Below, piece after piece: positions 21,751 to 34,300 of a DNA stretch of 64,000 bases; the stretch's first letter is position 1; every line of letters starts with the position of its first letter. Location: the NCBI RefSeq assembly GCF_050003625.1, contig NC_134400.1, positions 224,728,085 through 224,792,084 on the forward strand, written 5' to 3'. Under the pieces are notes generated by a model that saw only the letters and a list, made by a program, of their open reading frames with translations, had not been told where the DNA came from and did not search any database. A program made the translations under genes and the position numbers. This stretch comes from Haematobia irritans (Eukaryota > Arthropoda > Insecta > Diptera > Muscidae).

Positions 21751-22032
21751 GAATTGACAATTCCTCGATCAAAGCATGCAAGCTCAGAAAAAACAACAAA
21801 TGAAAAACAATCGACAACTGCATGCTTTAAAATACTGTACATCACATGCTTGGTAACGAGACAGCGGTGTAACAAGACATGTGACAAACCGAAAACTATT
21901 CAACATTCGTGATAAGATAAAGACACCAGGTTAAGAAGTTCTTGGTGTTGTTGGAAGATCCGTAAATCCAAGTGTCAACAAATGTTCTTTGATATTGGTA
22001 TCACGGATGTATGGTATGGCACTATGTACATT

Positions 22033-22498
22033 TTTATACCCTTCACCACTACTGTGGTACAGGGTATAATAAGTTTGTGCATTTGTATGTAACGTCGCGA
22101 AGGAGTAGTCATAGACCCATCTTTTAGTATACCGATCGGCTTAGAATTAAATTCAAAGTCGATTTATCGATGTCCGTCTGTCTGTTGATGTATTTTGGTG
22201 TGCAAGGTCTAGATCGTAGTTTAAGTCCGATCGTCCTCAAATTTGGCATAGGTTATTTATGTGAAATTCTGCACAGGGAGTAGAAATAACATTATCAATA
22301 TGCACACCGAATTTGGTTGGAATCTGTTCAGATTTAGATATAGCTCCCATATATAGCTTTCACCCGATTTACACTCCTATGGCCCTAGAGGCCACAGAAT
22401 TTTGTTGAAATCGTTTCTGATTTATATATAGCTCCCATATTTATATGTAACTCGTCCGATTTACAATCACATGACCACCGTAGATCAAAATTTCATTT
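22033..22498. repeat. TATACCCTTCACCAC family repeat, truncated
   Basis: It has the characteristic start (TATACCCTTCACCACTACTG), then 'gatgtccgtctgtctgttg' and two 'gatttagatatagctcccat' units. It is cut at 22499 by the tail of a LINE fragment. Confidence 0.7.
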
Positions 22499-23865
22499 CA
22501 TTTTTTCATTTTTTTTCATTTATTATTCTCCAAAGTAATATACACAAAGCCAAACCTGGCCCAATTAACAATATATTACAGATTTATGCGGTAATAAACT
22601 AACTACAATAACAGGTTTATTAAGAAAAAAATATTTAAAAAAAATCTATAAGAATATAATAACAATTAAGCTAATAAATAAATATAAAATAAAAATATTA
22701 GAATTTACATAAAAAAATATATATAAATTTATTTTTTTTAATTAAAAAAAAAAGAAAAAGACAAGACCTTGTGAAATTATGGTCCATTATTGATGACTAG
22801 AAAAAGAAATGATTTTTATCAATGAATACTCTCTTTTAAATGAAGAAAATGTCTTCGAGAAAATTCCTTAGTAGAATAAGAAAACTTTCTTAAATGAAGC
22901 GAAAGATGATTCCAGATTCTAGCGACACGCACTGTAAAAGATCGACCACAAACAGCCGTATTAAAGCGAGGGAAAATTATCTGCGGATTTCTGATTGACC
23001 TTGAAAAAATAAAACGGCTTCGGAGCAGAGGTGGAGAACCCGTATTTACTAGCCTATAAAACAACATCAAAACCTTATGCTCAATATACATAGGAAAAGG
23101 CACCCCTAGAAACTCTAATACACTGCCCGAAGTGTGATCATTGCGCCTTAAAGAGAAAACAAACCGGACAATCATATTCACTATTCGTTGTAGCCTACTA
23201 AAACAAGCCAAATTCGCACCTGATACTACTTCAATACAATAATTAACAGAAGACATTAGTAATGAAAAACCCAATCTCTTCCTAATATGAAATGGCATAA
23301 ACAAATTTAGCGAGTAAAGCCTCCGAAGAGTGGACAGAACTTTCGACAAAAATAGAGTCAACATGATGTTCAAAATCGAGTCTCCTATCCAACACTACAC
23401 CAAGACATCTCATCTCAGTAATGAAAGGGACTCCATAACCATTGACTTTTATATTCAATTCTACTTCATCATTTGTATGATAAAAGAATATAGCTCTAGA
23501 TTTAGAGTTATTTATGACAAAATCATTATCACAAACCCACCGACTAACATGTTCCAAAACATGATTAATATTCATCTCAAGTTGTAAAGTAGACGTAATA
23601 CTGAAAAAAAGATGAATATCATCCGCATAAAGAAACGGAAAACATACACCAATTGGAGACGAAACAAAAATATCATTCACATACAATATAAAAAGCAGTG
23701 GTCCAAGAACGGATCCTTGTGGGACACCACTAGAAATATGTCTAATCTCAGAATTAACACCACATATAGAGACAAATTGTGATCGTCCAGATAAATAAGA
23801 TGAGATGAGTCTGCAGGCAGCTCCGATTTACTTAAAATTGTGAATAAGCCATTTAACAATAATAG
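22499..23865 (-). pseudogene. 5'-truncated LINE fragment with RT active site, one frameshift
   Basis: The minus-strand frames carry a GVPQGSVLGPLLFILYVND block near 23725-23680, then FLYADDIHLFF with the YADD site (about 23640), then CLGVVLDRRLDFEHHV. After a single frameshift near 23340 comes a C-terminal stretch with MIVRFVFSLRRN, YRLVNTGSPPLL and VARIWNHLSLHLRKF, ending at a stop near 22819. An AT-rich 3'UTR and a short ATGAAA-type tail end at 22499. It belongs to the same family as the 19828-20997 copy and the pieces in the foi intron. Confidence 0.8.
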
Positions 23866-26576
23866 GTATATGAAATAGCAATGCTCATATTATGGTTTCT
23901 CTATCTAGTAGAATGTTGTTCCGAAAAGCTATTGCGTTTACTTTTTCATCATGTACCCTGTGTACTCTGTGATGGTACGACCATATTACTTAAGTATTAT
24001 GTGTTGGACTTCCTAAATTATTTAACTCAAGACACAACTCTCTAAGCTTCCCTTCAGCTACAAAAAAACAATGGTATACTATACAGGTAGAGATTTGTCG
24101 TAGAGTTAATTTCATCCATACCTAAGAGGTTTGAAGCTGTCCTTAAAAATCCCGGTGAATATACGGGATATTAACGACTTGGTTTGATGCTTATTGCAAG
24201 CACTAACTTTCATGTATAAATTCTTTTATTATTATCATGTTTTTTCATATGTTTTTCATATACATCTATCGCAGCAAAAAAATGAGCACTTTTTCAGCAG
24301 TATTGGAAGGGAGAGAGGCAGTACCAACTGCTTACAAAACAACCGAATCAGCGCTGATTTTTTGGGCGATGTCCCGATTTAGAGCAGCTTCTACGTAGCG
24401 CTGATATAATTGCTCATTTTAATATAAATATTGCTCAGAAGTGATATATAATCTTAAGTATAGCATTATTGGCGTGAAGGAAAACAGCACTACCTTTCAT
24501 GCATCTATACTGCATGAATTCGTTGCAATAACGTAAACGAATGATCATAAACTAGTTTGATTACTCGTTTACGTTATTGTCACCGATTCATGCAGTGTGG
24601 ATGCACTGCCTACTTTATTGTATACCAAACAGCGCAACTAAACTCTTACTGCTGAAGTATTTTTTGCTGGGATTTTACTGTCCACATAAAATTCGACGAA
24701 TTTCTTGAATTTACTTTATTTTTAGCTTTTTTTAGTTCTATCTGAATTCTAAACTAATTTTCAAATACACGAAATATGTTTACTTCATAAATTAATTCGA
24801 AATATTCAATAAAAAGCATAAAATATAAAAACCATGCCCTCGTTAAAAAAATACTTACACCTAGTTTTTGCCCACATGTGTTTACATGTTGAAATAAATA
24901 ATAAAATAATTAAAAGCAATTTGAATTTGAAAGTTACCAAACCATTATTAATCAGTAGGAAGAAAGAAATCGTACCATCACACAGAAATATTAACAAGGC
25001 CCTAAACGAAAACGAAAATTACGCAGATCAAAATTCGATAACAATTTTTTGTTTGTTGGCCAAACTCTGTGCGAAAATGGATAATATAACATCAAACCAA
25101 TAATATCCGCCCAAATTTACAATACATTTGACCCTTACTCTGACCGCATTTGTATCTAGAAATAAAAGTGAGAACGAATCAAAAAAGTGTCTGAGCTTCT
25201 TTAAAGATTGTACTCTTATATATGTACGTGTGTGTATTATTTACATATGTTTTCAGTATTGCTATTTAACATGTTTTGTTTTACCTTGTTATTTATTGTC
25301 GATCAAGTGCGATGCAACAGTCGGGTAGACGAAAAGTAATTTGTTGTTTATTTAATTGTGTTTTGCAGCAATGTTGATGACTTTGCCTTCACTACGCTTT
25401 CTGAAAACAAATTTCGTACGTATATGTGATTAGCATACGCAAAATCGAATCCAATATTTTTTAAATTTCATATAGTCGTCATCACATTAAAAACGTAGAA
25501 GGTCGAAATTAAATTGACAGTTACATTGCAGAAGACGCTTATATTGATTCTTTAAGGTTTTCCTAAAGTCGATACCAAAAATTCAACAAAGTTCCTAAAA
25601 GTAGACAAAAGGAAATTCAATTACTAAATCTGCATTATTAGCGGAAATATTGTTGTTCGAATATACATATGTGTCAAATATTTCTAAGAGTTTATACAAA
25701 TTTTATTTACTATTAAAAATTACACTCCAGTTCTTAGTTGGGATACCTGTTGTATTCGTTGGTTACCAATTAATATAAATTGGCGAAACTAGTTCATTAA
25801 AGAAAAAACCCGTACATTTGCAAAAAACCAGTACTATTTTATTTTAGCAATAGAAACAAAACACTGGAAAAATACAAAAACAATCATTACAAAATTAAAT
25901 AAAAAGAGATATCGCATATTCTATAACGATAGATTATATATATAACGATAATTATACTGATTTTTGTCAAAATAGTTTTGTATTTTTATTCTCATTTGTC
26001 CTAGATTTACACAATCAATTGCTGAGCACCAAGCATGGTACATCTTTATCAACATAAATTGGGGACCTAAAGGTGGAATTACATACCATGCGGTCATGCG
26101 TGCGTACGTTCTATTCGAATGCGTGCGTACGTTCTATTCGAACATACGTCGGAACACCAATATATTTGCTGATTGTAGTCCTCGCCTCTGTGCTTTTGAT
26201 TATGCTTTTATATTCCACGCACTTTTTAGAGTATAGAACTTTGTTTTTTAACTTCCTCAGTAATTTCTCGTCCATATTTTAGGTTGTTTTTCGTTTGTTG
26301 TAACCGTACTCGACTCATTGAAAAGTTCATACGTCATATGCATTCGTTACTTTTATTCTGTAACTCAAACAATAGTAGATCCCAGAGAACGGCTGCGATC
26401 TACCGCAACCGACCAGTGTATTTAGTAAACACCAACATTTGCAATCTTAAAACATCAATTGGTAAAAAAAATTTCAACCACCAATATCCAATGCAAGCGA
26501 CGACTGTCGGTGTTTGTTAGTATGAGTGTTGGTCTCTCGAAAACACCGTAGTAAAGCAATCACACAAATTGGTTAC
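23866..26576. other. AT-rich intergenic sequence without recognised genes
   Basis: The small open frames here (for example 24834-25103 and 26073-26282) have no protein-like signature. A 23-bp unit (TGCGTGCGTACGTTCTATTC...) is duplicated at about 26097-26142. A palindrome at 24486-24611 is listed separately. Confidence 0.45.
24486..24611. repeat. Palindromic mini-element of about 125 bp
   Basis: Arms at about 24510-24547 and 24557-24595 are complementary around a short centre (CTGCATGAAT..., GCAATAACGTAAACGA against TCGTTTACGTTATTG). The outer flanks continue the inverted similarity. It probably folds back as a hairpin; its class is unknown. Confidence 0.55.
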
Positions 26577-27327
26577 CAGTGATGCCAACTCCGAAAGGCA
26601 AAAAGCACCACAAATATATTATAAATTCTAACATACCACCTCCCATAACAAAAACTATTAAAGCCAGCTAAAATTCAATGCTCTACTAAAAAAAAAACCC
26701 TTCCAAAGATGTATTATATACACCTTGATCACTTTGAATGCTTTCAACCAATTCATTTTGGTCAGTAATGTCTTTCAAATTTCTAAATATTTTTTTTGAG
26801 GAGAAAAACATTTTTTCGACATTAAATTTGGAAATATTAATATTTATTTCAGTTATGAGTGATTTTGTTAATTTAATACACACGTTTATAATTACATATT
26901 CCTCAATTTCAGAAATTCGGTACCCTTCACTAGACATTTCCCAGCAAAAACTCTTATTACCAGGTATGAGTTCAAGTATGCCTGCGCCAAATTAGTTCTA
27001 AAGAATTGCCTAAATAAATATAAATAGTGATTAAAACAAAAATCAATACCACCTTCATAACAATCAAACAATACCACCCTCATAACATTTGGCAATATAG
27101 TTGAGTTTCTTAAGCTTTTGAAAGTCTAATCCGAGTTTTTGTATGAAAAGATATCGCCAATTAAACTTAATACTTTTCAAATTGAAAAGAGCACCAAAAG
27201 CACTAAATGAAAATGCTAAATGAAAAAGCATGCTTTTTTTGAAAAGGCACTAAAAAGACAATTTGGTGCTTTTTGGAAATCAAAAAGCACTAAATTTGGT
27301 GCTAAAAGCACCAAATTGGCATCACTG
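26577..27327. mobile_element. hAT-like non-autonomous element with 8-bp target duplication
   Basis: The element begins CAGTGATGCCAA and ends TTGGCATCACTG, a perfect 12-bp inverted pair. It is flanked on both sides by TTGGTTAC (26569-26576 and 27328-27335). The 8-bp duplication and CAGTG..GCCAA termini fit the hAT superfamily. Many 'agcaccaaat' and 'aagcac' motifs crowd the right subterminal part. The internal open frame (minus strand, 83 codons) is not recognisable. Confidence 0.85.
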
Positions 27328-27342
27328 TTGGTTACCCACATC

Positions 27343-28208
27343 TAGGCCTGCCAATTTTGCCGATTTATCGTCATTTTGACGATTTTTGGATCAAAAAATA
27401 GCAGTTTCCGATTTTTGCCTCGAAAATGACGATATCTACTCCGTTCAAAAATTTGGGAAAATCGAGCGATTTCGAAATCTGAACCGATTTCGATTAAATT
27501 TTGCTTACTTTAAGGATGCTTAATTATCTTGTGTTAAATTTGAAGACGACCGGTTATTAAATAGGCTCAATACGACCCCATTTGTTGAAATCGGGCGATA
27601 TATGTGTGCGCGGCCTATATCTAAATTTGATCCGATTTTTTCCAAATTCAAAAGCGTTCGTCCTTGTGCCAAAAAAACACTGAACCAAGTTTCATCAAAA
27701 TAATTGCGACCGGAATCCTACGAGGAATACATAGACAGACCGACCGATGAAGGGACGAATACGAATAGATCGACTCAGGAGGTGATTCCGAGTCGATCAG
27801 TATGTTTTATGGAGTCTATAATCAATATTTCTGGTAGGCACATTTTTTACAGATCAAAGTTATTATACCCTAACCACTATGTGGGATAGGATATAAAATC
27901 TGGATGTATTTATGGTTTTTAATGTTTAGAAGCTGAAATTTAGAATATGCAAATAGTTAGTGGATGGTGTTCCCGTACTTTTCGGTTATGACTTACTCAG
28001 AATCCGTAATACAAAAATTTACTAAATATAGTAGAATTGTGTGTCTTTATATGAAATGAATACCTTCGCTTTTAACCAAAACATACGTTTTATTTTAATA
28101 TTATTTAAATTCCCGATGTTTGACGATTTTTAAAAAGCAAGTGCCGATTATTACGATTTTTTTCGGGAAAAAGTGACGATTTTTCTTAAAATTTTATTGG
28201 CAGCCCTT
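27343..28208. mobile_element. Second hAT-like element, immediately adjacent, with nested repeat
   Basis: It has ends TAGGCCTGCCAA and TTGGCAGCCCTT and is flanked by CCCACATC at 27335-27342 and 28209-28216. Subterminal 'tcgtcattttgacgattttt' and 'gtgacgatttttc' phrases match the hAT element at 50940-51855, so they are the same family. The middle (about 27480-27895) is a diverged piece of a 'ttataccctaaccactatgtgg' repeat, an insertion within the insertion. Confidence 0.8.
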
Positions 28209-28217
28209 CCCACATCT

Positions 28218-30499
28218 CAGCAGTTTGGTATTCTCTTATTTGGCACTCTCTCAATTCTCTTGAGCTAATGCCAACTGCTAGTAATTGTTGTTGTTGAGTG
28301 CAATCACACTTAAGTGCCAACCTCGTTTTTTTGTTTACCGAGCGTTGTTACGATGTCGATTGGTTTAAGATTGCAAGACACTGCATACGAACATTGTTAT
28401 ATACTATTGGTGTTTTTATTCTCGCATTTGTATCAATGTAAAAGATCGCATGGTAATTGGTGTCTTACTCACTGCCACCGACATTTTGTGGGTAAGATTG
28501 CAATACGAAAAAAAGCCACCGGTTGCAGTTCACTGGTGATCCCGCATCAAGGCAAATTTAGTAAGGTAGTTTTAGTATTACAAAAACAAAAATATCAATC
28601 GCCATATTGAAACTTTGATTGTCAGCCAAATTGAATTAAATTTCCCACGAAAGTAATGAATAATTTGGTTGTGAAGAAAGTGCTCGAGTGGCTTAGACAA
28701 AAATGGCAAAGTAGATATGGACCGACACTTATTGGTTGTCTTAGGTACAAGAATTGTTTTAGAATTTTTCCAAGCTTCTCAAAATTGTATTGAATAAATA
28801 TGTAATATATGGCAAAATAGTTTTGGGCATATAGTAGTATTAAGACCAAAAACATTGGACTTAATACATAGAAAACGTAAACGCCATAGCAGGTGTTAAA
28901 CAATAAACTGCTAATGTGGTAATATAGAAAATGTCCCACGAAAATTTTCGACTTTTGAAAGGTAGCCGTTTTTTGAGAGAGAGAGAGTTGGTCAAATCGA
29001 AGTATATCTATAAAGATAACATAAAATAACGTTTCAAATAGTGTGTTCTTCTTATATGTTTTTAAACTAATTTCAAATTAAAATATTTAGCATATACTTG
29101 ATAAAACTCATGTTACGTAGACATTCACATACACAGACAATATTATTTTTATTAATCATATTTATAGTATACGCCAACGCATTTCCATGGAGATATTTTC
29201 AGTCAATGTTCAAGAGCATTGAAAGAATTATATGCTTTTGAAAGATATCGATCCATGATCTCAAAAATTTGCACTTTTTAATTGTAACATTGGCATTTCT
29301 ATATATAAACATTAAAAAGACATATGATTTTTTATGTTGTGTCTTTAAATCTGTATACATTTTTCATCGTAAAAACGTGAAAAATAATATGTGAAATAGC
29401 CATAGATTGTTCTCGGAGTGTGGCCGCAAGAAAAAGAAAAATGTTTGACCTGAATATTTTCTACATTGTTTTTTCATGAATGAAAATTTTTGTTTCACAT
29501 TGTTCCATTTTACATATTCTTCGCAGTAAATACAGATGGACAAATTCCATCATTGTAATTGTGATAAAATTAAAACACTTTTTAACATATGTACTTAATT
29601 CAATTTTTTATTTAATGACAAATGTTCTAATAAAATGTGAGAATTAAGAAAGTGCTGAAAAAATAAACCCGCAGAAATTAAGTTAAAAAATAAAAGAAAA
29701 GAAGAATATGTAACTCAATTTTTATAAAAAATTATAATTTTTTCATTAAAAATTATAAAACAGATTTTCACACAGCAAACATGATTTTTTTGGAATAGAG
29801 AAAAATTCTAATGACAGAAAATACTATTTTAAACAAAGTGCAATGCTATATTGTTAAGATTAAAAAATAAACTATTTCAAAGAGTTAAACATCTCTCCTC
29901 TGAATTTAAACTGAGAATGAAAGTTATAAATAAAACTTTACTTATCTTATCGTAATTCTCCACAAAAGGCAGGTTTTAGTTGATCAATTGAAACATTTTC
30001 CATTTTTCAACTGATATTGACTTGGAATTACTTGAAATTTCGTTTGAGAATTTCATAGATTGCCTAATCCATACATGACTTTGACTACACACAAAAAACA
30101 TTTTATAATTCAATCACGAAAATGATAGTATCAATCACAGTTTTAATTGGGCATGAAAAAAATATTTGATTACAAATATAATTGATTTGTTTCTAAAATT
30201 TCAATTAATTAAAGTATTTAATTTAATTTTTCAATTAATTGTTTAATAAATAAATAAATATTTTTTTTATTAAAAATTAAAAAAGAAATCTAACCTTTTT
30301 AACTGACTTTGTCTTTCGAGTCTGATTAAATAAATTATTGTATCAATTACTTTTTTAATTACAAACTTAAAAATTTTCAAGCATTGGCACAATTGACTTA
30401 ATGTTTCGAGTTTGATTAAAAAGTTAATTGTATCGATAAATTTTAATGGAAAAAGTTTTCAGCTTCAATTAACTTTTGAATGCGAAGAACTTGCAACAA
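28218..30499. other. Intergenic AT-rich sequence; CAATTAATT repeat at 30110-30480
   Basis: No gene is recognised in this stretch. The minus-strand open frame 28622-28939 has a hydrophobic, low-complexity translation and no known signature. From about 30110 to 30480 the sequence matches the dispersed repeat at 12520-12715. Confidence 0.4.
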
Positions 30500-30993
30500 G
30501 CTAAAGTTTTGACACCGCTTTTTAAAGACATGCCAAAAATGTTATTAGATCATCTATTTTGGTGTCACCAAATAGTCGCCTGGTAATTTCAGAACTTCAC
30601 CGTAAACCATTTCTCAGACCGATGCTATCAAATCTTCTTTAAAACTCTTTCGAAGTCCTAATAGAACGGCTGACGGAATTGAGGTCCACTGAATGTTTTC
30701 AGCGCAACGTAAACCTGATTTCAAAGTTCTCTGAAACTTCTCCAAGAATCCTTTGAATGGTGGATAATATGATGCCTGAAAATTATGACGAATACGTTGG
30801 TAATACTTTCATAAAACCGGAGAGAAACTGTTGGTCTTTATCGGTGATCATAACTTTCGGGCAACCAAATCTACAAATCCACTTCGAAGAATGTGCGAAA
30901 AATTCTTTCTACTTTGGTATCTGAAATAAGGCTAGCTGCAGACCACCGAGTAAAGCGATCTATGCTTGTCATAATGTATTGCTTGTCGTGGAA
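30500..30993 (-). pseudogene. Ty3/gypsy integrase core remnant
   Basis: On the minus strand, with a frame change and stops, the translation follows the integrase core: YIMTSIDRFTRWSAASLIS, then WICRFGCPKVMITDKD, then VLLGLRKSFKEDLIASVRE and MVYGEVLKLPGD. The first integrase Asp block (IDIVGPLP) lies separately at 35483-35530 on the same strand, cut off by a 4.5-kb insertion. No LTRs, gag or RT were found, so this is a decayed internal fragment of an old retrotransposon. Confidence 0.75.
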
Positions 30994-31119
30994 CGGTTGC
31001 CACAGTTGGTAGAATTCTTCCAAAAATGGTAGTTTTTACTGTTTGGTAGATTGGTAGAATGTGTTTTGGTAGATTTTGCAAAATATTCCTCTCCAACTAA
31101 GAGGTACTTCATACATTTT

Positions 31120-31340
31120 CTATAGAAATAAAATTTTGACAACATTTTTCTATTGAAATAAAATTTTGTCAAAATTTTCTATAGAAATAAAATTTTTACA
31201 TAATTTTCTCTAGAAATAAATTTTGGCAAACATTTTTATAGAAATAAAATTTTGATAAGAATTCCTTCCTTTTGACAATATTTTATATTGAAATACAATT
31301 TTTACAAAATTATCTATTGAAATAAAATTTTGTAGTTGTA
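31120..31340. repeat. Minisatellite, left part (unit about 29 bp)
   Basis: Diverged tandem units read roughly TTTTGACAAAATTTTC followed by TATAGAAATAAAA. The same array resumes at about 35010-35405, so it was split by the LINE insertion. The short minus-strand open frames here are translations of the repeat. Confidence 0.8.
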
Positions 31341-31377
31341 TAGTTGACCTTTTAGTATAAATATTTGTAAGGCTTGA

Positions 31378-34300
31378 CTTGTTTCTGCTTCCTTCAATGT
31401 GCAATGCAGACACTGTCGTTGCCAATTTAGAAATAGCCAAATGCAAATATTGGGTATCTTCGGTCTATATGGGACATGACAGGGAGATGCCTCCATGTTC
31501 CGTTAAGACCTTAGTTGAGGAGTCACTGAAAACAAAGACGAAACTCATAATGGGATGCGATGCGAATGCGCATCATAGTATATGGGGAAGTAGTGATACT
31601 AATGCAAGGGGAGAGTCGCTAATAGAGTTTATTTTGCGTACTAATCTGGTAGTTTGCAACAAGGGAGATGCCCCAACCTTTGTCACTAAAAACAGGCAAG
31701 AGGTTTTGGACATCACCTTGGCCTCGCAAGAACTGAATGAAATGATATCTGAGTGGCATGTTTTAAGTGAACACAGCTTCTCAGATCATCGCTACATCAG
31801 TTTCAAATTTGATGTTCATATCACCAAGACCATATTTTCGCCAAATGTTAGGAAAGCTGACTGGAATAGGTATAGGGAATCGTTCAATATGATGATACCG
31901 GAAATAACAGAGACAAATATGAGAAATGTGCAAGATATCGAACACGCAGTGGAGCGGATTACTAAGGCCTTCAACATCTCACTGAAAGCTGCATGCCCTA
32001 GCGGAAAGCCAAGGGGGAAACATCGACCACCATGGTGGTCTACGGAATTAAGTAATATGAGGAAATCCTGCAGGAAGCTCTTTAACAAGGCAAAGTCCAC
32101 CAGAGCCCCTGAGGACTGGGACGCTTACAAGAGGAATCTGAGAGGATACAAGCGAGAACTGAGAAAGGCTCAGCATAACTCTTGGAATGACTACTGCAGC
32201 AGTATTGAGAATACGTCCGAGGCTTCCAGACTACGGAAGGTTCTAGCATCCACCAACTCCGCTCCAGGTTTCATTAAAACATCGGAGGGAAATTGGACAA
32301 CGTCCAGTGAGGAGACGCTGGAGGTACTATTGGACACACATTTTCCTGGAAATCAGACGGTTGAACCATGTACTGGCGGTGCCACAGTTGCTCAGCGGTC
32401 GTTTCCTGTCGAGGAAATTGTATCGGAAACTAGAATAAGATGGGCGCTAAATAGCTTTGGACCATTCAAATCCCCCGGACCTGATGGAATTACTCCGGCG
32501 GAGTTACAAGCTGTAACTGACAAAATTATCCCCTGGTTGTCAGTGATATATAAAGGATGTATCAACTTATCATATATCCCAGGAAAGTGGAGGGAAACAA
32601 AAGTCGTTTTCATACCTAAAGCGGGAAAAGCCTCTCACTCGAGGGCGAAGGATTTCCGACCAATCAGCTTATCCTCATTCCTACTTAAGACTCTGGAGAG
32701 GATGATAGATATTTATCTTAGAACTAGCATCGATTCAAGGTTGTTCTCGAAAGGACAGCATGCATACTCGAAGGGCAGGTCTACTGAGACCGCACTACAT
32801 GAACTAGTCAGCTTTATTGAAAGCTCACTATCTGTCAAAGAATACACAATCGTGGCGTTTCTAGACATCGAAGGGGCGTTCAATAATGTCCATCCGAGCT
32901 CGATATTAAATGGACTGACAACTCTGAATGTTGATCCATGTATACTCAGGCTGTTAGACGAACTGCTAATGAAGAGACGTATTTCAGCCACACTAGGACA
33001 AGCAAACATACAAAGGTATGTGAACAGAGGCACTCCCCAAGGAGGAGTTCTATCACCTCTTCTTTGGAATGTTGCTATAAATAGCCTTCTGGTTACTCTA
33101 GAAAAAGAAAGGATAAAAGTGGTGGCATACGCAGATGATGTGGCTCTGGCAGTCAGGGGAAAATTCCCATCCACGATCAGAGATATTATTCAGAGGGCCC
33201 TCCGGATGACTGAGAAATGGGCGAAAGACAATGGTCTTGGGGTAAATCCTGCAAAGACAGAATTAGTCATGTACTGCAACGATCGCAAAACTCCCACGGT
33301 TAGGCCTATTTCCTTAGGGGGTATTGAAATTCCCTTTGGTGAATGTGCAAAATACCTTGGCGTTATTTTGGACAGGAAGCTGAACTTTAAGCTTAATATT
33401 GAAGAAAGGGCGAGAAAGGCAACTGTAGCTTTGTACTCGTGCAAAAAGGCAATAGGAAAAAAGTGGGGACTGAAACCAAAAATTGTGCATTGGCTATACA
33501 CGGCAGTGGTTAGACCTATAATGCTATATGGTGTTGTAGTCTGGTGGCCGGCACTCCAGAAACCGACTTGTTTAGATAAAGTTCAGCGTATGGCGTGTTT
33601 GTGTATTTCAGGCGCATTCAGCAAGACAGGAACAAATTCCCTTAATGTCGTGCTGCATCTATTGCCTTTAGACATTTTGGCCAAACAGTCAGCTGCAACA
33701 ACGGCTGTGCGGTTGCGCGAACTATCGCTGTGGTCGGAAAAAGGTTACGGTCACAGTTCTGTCCTCAAAATAATGCCAGATGTGCCTAACGTAGTGGATT
33801 ACACTTTGGCGAGTCCACTTTTCGACAAAAAGTTTGAGACTCTAATCCCCAACAGTGAGGCGTGGTGCACACAGACCCCGGGGAATAAAGAATATATAGA
33901 TTTCTACACTGATGGCTCCAAATTGGATGGACAAGTGGGGTTCGGAGTATATTCTAATGATGTGGAACTTCGAATGGCGAAAAGATTACCTAATCACTGT
34001 AGTGTTTTTCAGGCTGAAATATTAGCAATAAGAGAGGTGGCGAATTGGCTGAGAAGTAATGTTCCAAAAAATGTGGGCATTAATATATACTCAGACAGTC
34101 AACCTGCAATAAAATCCTTGGACTCTGTGTTCCTCAACTCGAAAACGGCCATCAACTGCCGCAAATCTCTCAATGAGATGGCTGAGCAGTACAATATTCA
34201 CCTAATATGGGTGCCTGGCCATAGGAACATACCGGGGAACTGCGAAGCGGATGAGTTGGCAAGGCTAGGGACTACCTTACATATTCCAGGGGAACTAGAA

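Noticed and set aside
24834..25103. 89-codon plus-strand open frame
   Set aside because: Lys/Asn-rich chance frame of AT-rich DNA with no neighbours or motif to support it.
26686..26937. Minus-strand frame inside the first hAT-like element as a transposase fragment
   Set aside because: It is inside the element and Lys/Ile/Asn-rich, but no hAT motif can be seen, so it was not called.
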